From Candidatus Zhuqueibacterota bacterium (lineage in GTDB: Bacteria > Zhuqueibacterota > Zhuqueibacteria > Residuimicrobiales > Oceaniaggregativiventaceae), in NCBI GenBank assembly GCA_014728115.1, contig WJME01000001.1:1-64000 (forward strand): a stretch of 64,000 nucleotides of DNA. Direction: 5' to 3'. Positions 27,305 through 34,438 of the stretch are shown here, in pieces (the stretch's first letter is position 1; each line of letters starts with the position of its first letter). The notes beneath the pieces were generated by a model, which saw nothing but the letters and a program-made list of their open reading frames with translations, did no database searches and was not told the origin of the DNA. The position numbers were made by a program, and so were the translations under genes.

Positions 27305-27307
27305 TAT

Positions 27308-27883
27308 CTATTTTATTCTTGAATCTTTGTGAGAGGGGTCGTATGTTCCTTTATTAGTAGCCATAGCGTGATAATCGCGATACAAATAACCCGGTGAGGT
27401 ACTTGTCGTGATAACGCTGCCTAAAGCGATTTTACTGTCCCTGGCAATTTCTACTCCTGCACCAATGAGAGAATTTGCGCCGACCATAGCTTTTGCCCTG
27501 ATAATAATCTTGCCCAGCTTGACCCGCGACCATGTGATGTCATGGGTTAACAATGTAACATTTTCTCCAATAATGACCTCATCTTCTATTTCGATCAAAT
27601 CAGGAAACCAGGGATCTATTTTGAATCCGAAAGAGATACCGACATTATTGCCCACTCGCACACCCATCATCCGAAGCATCCAAACCTGCAATTTGCAAGG
27701 CGGAAGATTAGAAATGAACCCGCGCACAAGATACTTGAATATAACGCTGGGAAAATACTTCCAGTTTATAATGGGATTGGAGGCAAATGCATAAGGTAAT
27801 TTCATATAAAGTCGATCAGAGTGTTTTAATGACTTTTTTTCATTTAATATTTGCCGTTTATAGTCCCGCAGAGCTTTTGACAT
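27308..27883 (-). CDS. Left-handed beta-helix (hexapeptide) acyltransferase
   Basis: 191 residues. The second half is built of hexapeptide repeats with V/I every sixth residue (VRVGNNVGISFGFKIDP, EIEDEVIIGENVTLLTHD, GKIIIRAKAMVGANSLIGAGVEIARDSKIALGSVITTS), as in maltose/galactoside/serine O-acetyltransferases; the LLTHD histidine sits where the catalytic His is in that group. The N-terminal 70 residues are basic and aromatic and may touch the membrane. The acceptor is unknown. Start ATG 27883 has GGAG five bases before it. It is divergent from the DUF2961 gene. Confidence 0.85.
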   Translation of the reverse strand: MSKALRDYKRQILNEKKSLKHSDRLYMKLPYAFASNPIINWKYFPSVIFKYLVRGFISNLPPCKLQVWMLRMMGVRVGNNVGISFGFKIDPWFPDLIEIEDEVIIGENVTLLTHDITWSRVKLGKIIIRAKAMVGANSLIGAGVEIARDSKIALGSVITTSTSPGYLYRDYHAMATNKGTYDPSHKDSRIK

Positions 27884-27986
27884 GGTTCTCCATTTTGAAA
27901 AAGTGACCAAGTATAGATACGCAAATTTATTGAAAATTCAAATCATTTTCCCCTTTGGGTTGCGATACTCACAAACGGAGGTAAAA

Positions 27987-29129
27987 ATGCAAAAAATAAT
28001 GGGTCTAACGATGTTGCTGGGATTTGTCATTGTCTGTTTCGCTCAGGATTCTCAGTTCAGTGGACTAGTGGTTGGAATGGACAATCTGTCTCGGTTATCG
28101 CATGCAAAAAGCAGATCTACAAGTCCGGAAAATTTTACAGGTGAAAAAGGTAAAGGGGGCATGGCCACCGAGGGTACCGGTGCAGAAGCGGCGAGAGAAC
28201 TGGGCCAGGGATGGAAAGTCTCTCCTTCCATCTCTATTAAGGGAGGAGAAACATTTACACTAGCAGATATCAAAGGACCGGGTGCGATTCAACAGATCTG
28301 GATGACTCCTACAGGTCACTGGCGGTATTCTATATTGCGCTTTTACTGGGATGGTGAAACTGAACCCTCTGTGGAAGTACCAGTCGGTGATTTTTTTGCA
28401 TGCGGTTGGGGCGAATATGCTCAAGTCTCTTCGATGGCGGTCTGTGTCAATCCGGGCAGTGCATTCAACTGTTACTGGCCAATGCCTTTTCGTAAATCAT
28501 GCAAAATCACTATGGAAAATCTCGATGAAAAAGATATGCGACTCTATTATCAGATCAATTATGCACTGAATGAGGTGCCTGAAGATGCTGCCTATTTCCA
28601 CGCTCAATTCAAAAGAGTTAATCCCCTTCCTTATAAATCGGTATATACCATTCTGGAAGGTGTCAAAGGATGGGGCCACTATGTGGGCACCTATATGACC
28701 TGGGGGGTGAATAATAATGGCTGGTGGGGTGAAGGTGAGATAAAATTCTTTCTCGACGGAGATAAAGAATTTCCCACGATATGCGGTACCGGCGTAGAAG
28801 ATTATTTTTGCGGTTCTTATGGATTTGAAAATAAAAAAACGAACCAATATCAGGAATTCACCACACCTTATGCGGGAATGCCCCAGGTCATTCGTCCCGA
28901 TGGTATGTATAACAGTCAACAACGGTTCGGATTATATCGCTGGCATATTACCGACCCCATTCGCTTTGAAAAAGATCTCCGGGTAACCATCCAAGCTTTG
29001 GGGTGGCGTAGTGGAGGAAGATATCTTCCTCTGCAGGACGATATTGGATCGGTCGCCTATTGGTACCAAACAGAACCTCATGCACCTTTTCCTCCATTGC
29101 CGGACAAAGATTATTTGGAAGTTCGATAA
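27987..29129 (+). CDS. DUF2961 (GH172-type) secreted glycoside hydrolase
   Basis: 380 residues. Signal peptide MQKIMGLTMLLGFVIVCFAQ, then the DUF2961 jelly-roll core: GPGAIQQIWMT, RFYWDGETEPSVEVPVGDFF, FNCYWPMPF, then EGEIKFFLDGDKEFPTICGTGVEDYFCGSYGF and QRFGLYRWHITDPIRFEKDLRVTIQ. Characterised members (GH172) act on difructose dianhydride I, fructofuranosides or D-arabinan, with two catalytic Glu; the E in CGTGVEDYF and E in W(G/W)EGEIKF are the likely ones. Start ATG 27987 has GGAGGT five bases upstream, and the longer frame from 27882 is non-coding leader. No other polysaccharide-utilisation genes adjoin, so the substrate is open. Confidence 0.88.
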   Translation: MQKIMGLTMLLGFVIVCFAQDSQFSGLVVGMDNLSRLSHAKSRSTSPENFTGEKGKGGMATEGTGAEAARELGQGWKVSPSISIKGGETFTLADIKGPGAIQQIWMTPTGHWRYSILRFYWDGETEPSVEVPVGDFFACGWGEYAQVSSMAVCVNPGSAFNCYWPMPFRKSCKITMENLDEKDMRLYYQINYALNEVPEDAAYFHAQFKRVNPLPYKSVYTILEGVKGWGHYVGTYMTWGVNNNGWWGEGEIKFFLDGDKEFPTICGTGVEDYFCGSYGFENKKTNQYQEFTTPYAGMPQVIRPDGMYNSQQRFGLYRWHITDPIRFEKDLRVTIQALGWRSGGRYLPLQDDIGSVAYWYQTEPHAPFPPLPDKDYLEVR

Positions 29130-29256
29130 TCCATAGTCATAACGTAGTTGAGAATTCTTGGAATACTGATTTCCAATAATCCATTAAGATAAAGACAACA
29201 TCTCTGTTAAACAGGCAGAGTAGATTTTCGTGTTGAATCCAATTCCGGAGGTCGTT

Positions 29257-30144
29257 ATGGATAGTGTTTCCCAGGTATTGACAAAGATTCAAGATGTTAT
29301 GACAACCAGACTCTTTACGATCAACGAAACACCGATCTCTATAGCATCCGTATTTGTCTTTGTTCTTGTGCTCTCTGCCTTTGTTATCTTTGCCAAATTC
29401 TTGTCAAAGAGTGTTTTGCATCGAATCTTTGTTCGTACAAAAATGGAAATTGGCACACAATACACTTTGCGACGAATGACCGAATACCTGATTATGGTGA
29501 TCGGTGCTATTGTCGCTTTTCAAGTGCTGGGGATCGATCTAAGTGGGCTGGCAGTCATTTTTGGGTTGTTGTCTGTGGGGATTGGATTTGGACTTCAAAA
29601 TATAACCTCTAACTTTATTTCAGGTTTGATACTACTTTTTGAACAACCAATCAAAGTAGGTGACCGCGTCACTGTAGGTGATACCGAAGGGGATGTGATG
29701 GAAATCAATATGCGCTCTACGACGGTGCGCTCTTTGAATAATATTTCCATCATTATTCCCAATTCTGAATTCATTGCTTCTCAAGTCATCAACTGGTCGC
29801 ACAGCGATAAAAAAGTCAGACTGGATATCGATGTGGGGGTATCCTATAATTCTAATTTGGATCATGTTCTTCAAGCCCTCAAACAAGTCGCAAATGAAAA
29901 TCCCGAGGTATTGGCAATCCCGGAACCTGAGGTTCATCTGCGAGAATTTGGGGACTCTTCATGGAATATGCGGTTGCGCATCTGGATCGAAAATCCCAAA
30001 AGACACCCCTATGTAAGATCGGCAATCAACTGTGCCATTGTTCGCATATTCCGGAAAAAAAATATCGAAATACCTTTTCCTCAAAGGGATTTGCACATGC
30101 GGTCTCCGCTTCCGTTGCCTTTAAGTAAAGAGCAAGTATCCTGA
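29257..30144 (+). CDS. Small-conductance mechanosensitive channel (MscS family)
   Basis: 295 residues. Three hydrophobic spans (VFVFVLVLSAFVIFAKF; EYLIMVIGAIVAFQVLG; LSGLAVIFGLLSVGIGFGLQN), the last being the pore-lining helix with the Gly/Ala pattern, followed by FISGLILLFEQPIKVGDRVTVGDTEGDVMEI (beta domain), IIPNSEFIASQVINWSH and an alpha/beta C-terminal cage domain. Slightly longer at the N-terminus than E. coli MscS only by loop. ATG 29257 has GGAGGT a few bases upstream. Gated by membrane tension to release solutes on hypo-osmotic shock. A small membrane protein gene follows 37 bases downstream. Confidence 0.93.
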   Translation: MDSVSQVLTKIQDVMTTRLFTINETPISIASVFVFVLVLSAFVIFAKFLSKSVLHRIFVRTKMEIGTQYTLRRMTEYLIMVIGAIVAFQVLGIDLSGLAVIFGLLSVGIGFGLQNITSNFISGLILLFEQPIKVGDRVTVGDTEGDVMEINMRSTTVRSLNNISIIIPNSEFIASQVINWSHSDKKVRLDIDVGVSYNSNLDHVLQALKQVANENPEVLAIPEPEVHLREFGDSSWNMRLRIWIENPKRHPYVRSAINCAIVRIFRKKNIEIPFPQRDLHMRSPLPLPLSKEQVS

Positions 30145-30181
30145 TTGCCTAAATTACTTTTTAACCTTGAATGAGGATTGT

Positions 30182-30547
30182 ATGCAACGTCATGTCTTTG
30201 TCGTCGCTATTTTGCTTTTTGCCCTTGGCATACTGGGGTATGCTTTGACCGGAGCCGAAAGCCTTACGGCATTGATCCCTTCTGCTTTTGGACTTTTCTT
30301 TTTCTTGCTTGCATTATGGGCGCGTCATCCCGACGCTTACAAGAAAGCAATGGTCACGGCATCATCACTCGGTTTCATCGGATTTCTGGCCACGATAAGA
30401 GGCTTACCCTCTTTGATTCGTTTGGTTCAGGGACAGCCTGTGGACAGACCCGCAGCCGCAGTTTCCCAAACCCTTATGGCATTGATTTGTTTTGTGTTTT
30501 TCGTGGTATCATTTAAATCATTTGTCGATGCATCCAAGACAAGATAG
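30182..30547 (+). CDS. Small four-span membrane protein, function unknown
   Basis: 121 residues with four hydrophobic spans (VFVVAILLFALGILGYAL; ALIPSAFGLFFFLLALWA; AMVTASSLGFIGFLATI; LMALICFVFFVVSFKSF) joined by short loops. I recognise no functional motif. ATG 30182 has GAGGA upstream; the TTG at 30167 is less likely. It probably shares a transcript with mscS. It ends before a strong intergenic hairpin. Confidence 0.75.
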   Translation: MQRHVFVVAILLFALGILGYALTGAESLTALIPSAFGLFFFLLALWARHPDAYKKAMVTASSLGFIGFLATIRGLPSLIRLVQGQPVDRPAAAVSQTLMALICFVFFVVSFKSFVDASKTR

Positions 30548-30580
30548 ACTCACTTTATCGATGCGATAGGCATTCATTCA

Positions 30581-30610
30581 ATTGCCATTGTCAATGGTGA
30601 CAAGGGCAAT
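30581..30610. repeat. Strong 13-bp intergenic hairpin between convergent genes
   Basis: Arms 30581-30593 and 30598-30610 pair at 12 of 13 positions (one A-G mismatch) around an ATGG loop. A second small palindrome, GTGAATTCAC, follows at 30616-30625. It sits between convergent genes ending at 30547 and 30646. No U-tract follows on either strand, so it may terminate poorly or stabilise mRNA ends. Confidence 0.6.
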
Positions 30611-30645
30611 TCACCGTGAATTCACCTAAAGATTCCCGGCAATGA

Positions 30646-31182
30646 TCAAGGAGCGGATTCCAAAATTCGTTTCAGGTTTTGTAATCCTCTTTTCATATCA
30701 TTCGACAATGCGTCTTCGATTACCAAACCAAAATAGCGCTCAGTCGGATAGTCAAGGGTTCCCTCAACCAACCAATTCACGCGTGTCGTCATAGAATCTT
30801 GTGCTCTCAGATCCCAGATGACGCTGGATTCCATTTCACGAGGCTCTGTGAATTTCAACTCGGATTCGATTCTTTCGCCCGGAACAGTCTCGACGATCAT
30901 CAATTGACCCGTACCAACCTGTTCACCTTGCCAGGACCAGACAGCCCCTAACCCTTGTGCATTGCCACTTGTTCGAGTCGTTGCATCGGGATCTTCTTCG
31001 ATCCAGGGGTCCCAATTGCGTCGAAGGTTAAAGTTTGTCAGAACATCATAGACACGTTCCACATTTGCTTTAATCGTCACAGAATGTTCGACTCGGTAAG
31101 AGTCGGGCAGAAATTGAGCGATGAGAAAAAAAAGAACGACCAAGCCCAAAAGCCCAACCAGAATCCACTTGAAGGCTTTCAT
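30646..31182 (-). CDS. Membrane-anchored SRPBCC (polyketide cyclase-like) protein
   Basis: 178 residues. One N-terminal membrane span (KWILVGLLGLVVLFFLIAQFLP), then a START/SRPBCC-type domain: HSVTIKANVERVYDVLTNFNLRRNWDPWIEED is the classic opening, WSWQGEQVGTGQLMIVETVPGERIESELKFTEP the middle, and a final long helix (IEDALSNDMKRGLQNLKRILE). These domains bind hydrophobic ligands; the specific ligand is unknown. ATG 31182 follows GAGGTGAAT; the GTG two codons earlier is part of that ribosome site. It is a monocistronic gene convergent with the four-span protein. Confidence 0.85.
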   Translation of the reverse strand: MKAFKWILVGLLGLVVLFFLIAQFLPDSYRVEHSVTIKANVERVYDVLTNFNLRRNWDPWIEEDPDATTRTSGNAQGLGAVWSWQGEQVGTGQLMIVETVPGERIESELKFTEPREMESSVIWDLRAQDSMTTRVNWLVEGTLDYPTERYFGLVIEDALSNDMKRGLQNLKRILESAP

Positions 31183-31372
31183 ATTCACCTCTCTGGTTAC
31201 TGATGAAAAAAATACCGGGAATCTCTATATATCAATTAAAATTATTTGGGTTTTTTGAATCGATTGGTTTTCTCATTCATCTTAATAATACATGAATGCA
31301 AAAGAAAGTGCAACCCTAAAGTAAACTCTTTTGCCAAGATAGACAATTTTGCGTAATACGGAGACGAATGAT

Positions 31373-31744
31373 ATGGAATTACAGGTAACCTTTCCGGGTG
31401 AACTGCAGGTGGATGCAAACTATGGCCCCTTTACCATTGCCACAAATCAGAACGGGACAGCACCACCCCCATTTGCATTATTTTTGGCTTCAATTGGCAC
31501 CTGTGCGGGGATCTATGTGTTAGCATTTTGCAAGCAAAGAGGGCTGGATACTACAGGCATGAAAATCTCTCAAAAGATGGACGTCAATCCGGCCAACCAG
31601 ATGATCGAAAATATCACACTGGATATCAAACTCCCAGTCGGATTTCCGGAAAAATATAAAGAGGCAATCATCCGTTCTGCAGATCGATGTGCGGTGAAAC
31701 AGCACATGGTTGAACCGCCCCAATTCAAAATTCTGACATCATGA
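31373..31744 (+). CDS. OsmC/Ohr-like peroxidase-fold protein
   Basis: 123 residues. OsmC-family layout: MELQVTFPGELQVDANYGPFTI, then the helix with the first redox cysteine (ALFLASIGTCAGIYVLAFCKQRG) and the second segment DRCAVKQHM near the end. YhfA-like members share this pattern. OsmC/Ohr proteins reduce organic hydroperoxides through two Cys, but for the YhfA branch the role is unproven. ATG 31373 has GGAGACG upstream. No partner gene; an inverted repeat at 31752-31781 follows. Confidence 0.87.
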   Translation: MELQVTFPGELQVDANYGPFTIATNQNGTAPPPFALFLASIGTCAGIYVLAFCKQRGLDTTGMKISQKMDVNPANQMIENITLDIKLPVGFPEKYKEAIIRSADRCAVKQHMVEPPQFKILTS

Positions 31745-31751
31745 GAGAATA

Positions 31752-31781
31752 ATCCCGGGCAGAAAACTTTGAGCCCGGGAT
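31752..31781. terminator. Perfect 9-bp inverted repeat between convergent genes, likely bidirectional terminator
   Basis: ATCCCGGGC (31752-31760) and GCCCGGGAT (31773-31781) around a 12-base loop. It lies between the OsmC-like gene (+) and the tail-fibre-like gene (-). Very GC-rich stem, but no long T-tract on either side. Confidence 0.55.
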
Positions 31782-31791
31782 CCTGCTCACT

Positions 31792-33147
31792 CTATTCATC
31801 TGACATTCTTAACAGCGACAACTCTTCTCGTAGCTGATCGATTTCAGTTTTAAGCTCAATGATATAGAGGGATTGAGTTTCCACGGTTTCCCAGATTTGA
31901 TTGATCAGAGATCCTACTGAAGATTTGCCTTCCCGATTCCATTCTTCTCTGCCGATAATCGTCGGAAGGTGGCGTTCATTTTCAACAAATTCGGCCATTT
32001 CTTCCAGGGAGAGCATTGCATAGTCCCCATGTCTGTACTGGTCTTCAGGACGGACGCGACCATCAAAATATTTATCAAACACATAATCAGTTATTTGAAC
32101 ATTATCATCATAAACAGCCTGGGCGTTAAGGGTTCCACTGCCTTTCAATCCCCCTGATGCATTTCCTACCAGCATCCCTCCATTCTCTATATATGCATTT
32201 CCCACACAGTGAAAAGCCTCGCCAAAGGTACTACCCGCCGTATTTATGGCAAGATATGCATTTGTTGCTCCGCCCGATCCGTCCATGCCGACGATAAGGT
32301 TATTGACAAACCGGCTGGCGGTACCCTGAGCGACAATCCCTCCATTTGTATAGAGTCGTGAGTCACTAGCCTCGTATCCTGTGGGATATGAAGGAGTGGC
32401 AGAGAGGGCTATATAATTAACATCGTTGGTTAAGGCGATGCGAGCACCATTATTCCCCTTGAGCTCAAGAGTTGACTCTCCGCTTGCGAACAAGCCAAAC
32501 CATGTATTGCCATAATCATTTCTAAATGTTAATCCATCATCTGCAAATAGCCGGTCATAAGTAAAATTACTCAAATATCCTACTTTGGTCTGACCCTGGC
32601 CTGCACTTTTAACAGCAATACTGGCAGATCCACCTGATTCATCGGTCCAGCCTAAACTGAGGGGTGACGAGGTACTCCCATTGCCTGCAATAGAGTTGTC
32701 AGTGGTTACATTTGTACTGGGCAGGGTGACTGTATTTCCCCCCGATATAGACAATTGATCTCCGCTGATCGATAGGGTCTGGTTATCATTATCTGCCGGC
32801 AAAGTGACGGAATTGCCATTGCTGATCGACAGAGTCCTACCCTGAAGTCCCAGAGTCTGGTTATCGCTGTCACCATCCCAGATGTCATTGCTCAACGAAC
32901 GAATCACAACGTCTCCGTCAGTCTGACGAACGAGCACGCTGTTGTCCCCACTCGCACCATTTCCCAGGGTACCGGAAAACCGGATCGTTCCCTCGGTGTT
33001 AAAATCTCGTATCAATGTTTGTGTTCCCATGCCAATTTTGCCGCTTTCCTCCACAAGCATAAGAACATCGTTTGCAGTGTTTTTTACGGTTAGCTGTGCC
33101 CAGCTATTCAGAAAAGTTGCAATAATCACGACAAAAGCGAAGCGCAT
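31792..33147 (-). CDS. Exported tail-fibre-like repeat protein
   Basis: 451 residues. Signal peptide (MRFAFVVIIATFLNSWA), then a beta-rich Gly/Ser/Asn region with near-repeats SDNQTLGLQGRTLSISNGN and NQTLSISGDQLSISGGN (about 95-140), a long low-complexity middle, and a C-terminal domain DYVFDKYF ... MLSLEEMAEFVENERHLPTI ... NQIWETVETQSLYIIELKTEI ending in a coiled coil. The C-terminus resembles the 'DYVF ... ENxHLPGI ... LY(I/V)IEL' end of many Bacteroidota cell-surface proteins and of phage tail fibres with a chaperone-like trimerisation tail. A surface adhesin or fibre is likely. GGGAGGT precedes the ATG. No other phage genes are nearby. Confidence 0.75.
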   Translation of the reverse strand: MRFAFVVIIATFLNSWAQLTVKNTANDVLMLVEESGKIGMGTQTLIRDFNTEGTIRFSGTLGNGASGDNSVLVRQTDGDVVIRSLSNDIWDGDSDNQTLGLQGRTLSISNGNSVTLPADNDNQTLSISGDQLSISGGNTVTLPSTNVTTDNSIAGNGSTSSPLSLGWTDESGGSASIAVKSAGQGQTKVGYLSNFTYDRLFADDGLTFRNDYGNTWFGLFASGESTLELKGNNGARIALTNDVNYIALSATPSYPTGYEASDSRLYTNGGIVAQGTASRFVNNLIVGMDGSGGATNAYLAINTAGSTFGEAFHCVGNAYIENGGMLVGNASGGLKGSGTLNAQAVYDDNVQITDYVFDKYFDGRVRPEDQYRHGDYAMLSLEEMAEFVENERHLPTIIGREEWNREGKSSVGSLINQIWETVETQSLYIIELKTEIDQLREELSLLRMSDE

Positions 33148-33306
33148 TAGTGACCTCCCTGTAAAAAAAGTATGACAAGACCTGGCGAGAAACAGATTAA
33201 CGATTTAAACCCAAGGCCATGTAAATTAATTGCTTGAGGCATTGGAGACAGAAGCCGTAAATGGCTATCAAAGCAAAATGCAAATATTTTGCCAGAACAA
33301 GTACGC

Positions 33307-34011
33307 TTAATTGCTCAGAATATCGAGATGGCGGACATGGGGCATTGCGATCATTGCCAAATCCTGCATCAAATCGATTCGAGTGCGTTCTAACCTGCGG
33401 AATTTATGAGAGGGTAGGTCTGGGTGAGGAACAAAGGGCTGTAGGACGTATCGTTTCGCCCCTTCGTATAAAAGATGCATCCGTTTTACTTCATCAAAAG
33501 AGTGTACAGAGGAAATGATCGTCGTTCTGAATTCATAGTCTTTTGCATTGCGCTTTAGCAGCGTTATCGATTCTAGAATTCGTGACGTATTTTTATAGCC
33601 CGTGAGAGTTTTGTATCCCTCCAGCGAGCATTTTAGATCCATCGCGATATAATCAACACGATCGAGACTGCGTTCCAATACGTCGGGGGAAGATCCGTTC
33701 GTGTCGAGTTTAACATAAAATCCAAACCGCCTCAGAAAAGAGACCAATTCCAAAAGTCCGGGATGCAGAGTGGGTTCGCCCCCTGTAATAGTCACTGCAG
33801 AAACCCAGTTCTCTTTAAAAGATTGACAGATCTTTTCCAGTCGATTCCACTCTATACCCTGTTTTCGGTTTTTCATCAGAGAGACATTATGACAAAACCC
33901 GCAGCTGAAATTACAGCCGGACACAAAAAAAAGCGCGGACAAATGCCCGCGACAATCGATCATAGACGGCTGTTTTTGGAATGCATAGACCGGTGAGTAA
34001 CGGGCTAGCAA
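33307..34011 (-). CDS. nrdG: Anaerobic ribonucleotide reductase activating protein (radical SAM)
   Basis: 234 residues. Radical SAM activase of the longer NrdG type: CNFSCGFC (Cys-x3-Cys-x2-Cys) near residue 33, TITGGEPTLHPGL, KLDTNGSSP and a YIAMDLKCSL segment. It would use SAM to form the glycyl radical on NrdD encoded upstream. The start is TTG 34011: AGGAGG lies five bases before it, overlapping the stop of the redoxin gene, and no ATG gives the full N-terminus. Last gene of nrdD-redoxin-nrdG, with nine bases between the last two. Confidence 0.9.
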   Translation of the reverse strand: MLARYSPVYAFQKQPSMIDCRGHLSALFFVSGCNFSCGFCHNVSLMKNRKQGIEWNRLEKICQSFKENWVSAVTITGGEPTLHPGLLELVSFLRRFGFYVKLDTNGSSPDVLERSLDRVDYIAMDLKCSLEGYKTLTGYKNTSRILESITLLKRNAKDYEFRTTIISSVHSFDEVKRMHLLYEGAKRYVLQPFVPHPDLPSHKFRRLERTRIDLMQDLAMIAMPHVRHLDILSN

Positions 34012-34020
34012 AAGAGCCTC

Positions 34021-34416
34021 CTAAGATGTTAAAAAGGATCTGGCCTTGTCGAACAATCGTTCGATTTGGTCCGGGGCTATGACCCCATTTCCGGATCCCG
34101 TATAATCGGTTTGCATGCCCAAATAATTTGCCAGCATCGAACAATCGGAAAGGTTGGCATCGGGATCCTGGGGAATCATATACTCTTGATTTTGTTCAGA
34201 ATCCCAAATTCCAAAGAGAAAGCCGGGAATCCGTTGAGGATTCATGCATTCTGTTTGAGCAAAGCGAACCAATCCTTCGATGGTCTCGACGTCATGGTAT
34301 ACTTTGTTAAAAAGCTCTCCCTTTTTTTTGACAAGCCTGTCTATGCGCCGGTTGAGTAATTTACATTTCTCACAATTCTCTTTACCAAAGACATGTATTC
34401 TGATGGATTTGCTCAT
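34021..34416 (-). CDS. Glutaredoxin/thioredoxin-like redoxin of the nrdD operon
   Basis: 131 residues. Begins IRIHVFGKENCEKCKLLNRRIDRL, a thioredoxin-fold start with a CxxC redox pair (CEKC), then DVETIEGLVRFAQ and RIPGFLFG (the cis-Pro segment). The C-terminal 40 residues are specific to this protein. Wedged between nrdD and nrdG, it probably supplies electrons to the reductase, taking the part that formate plays for E. coli NrdD. Start ATG 34416; a GTG two codons earlier is possible. It is a local reductant by inference, not by family definition. Confidence 0.78.
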   Translation of the reverse strand: MSKSIRIHVFGKENCEKCKLLNRRIDRLVKKKGELFNKVYHDVETIEGLVRFAQTECMNPQRIPGFLFGIWDSEQNQEYMIPQDPDANLSDCSMLANYLGMQTDYTGSGNGVIAPDQIERLFDKARSFLTS

Positions 34417-34438
34417 ATTCACTATCCCAACGAATCAT

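Noticed and set aside
31330-31359. TTGCCA-17-TAATAC as promoter of the OsmC-like gene
   Set aside because: Transcription would start at or behind the ribosome site GGAGACG, so it does not fit the gene start.
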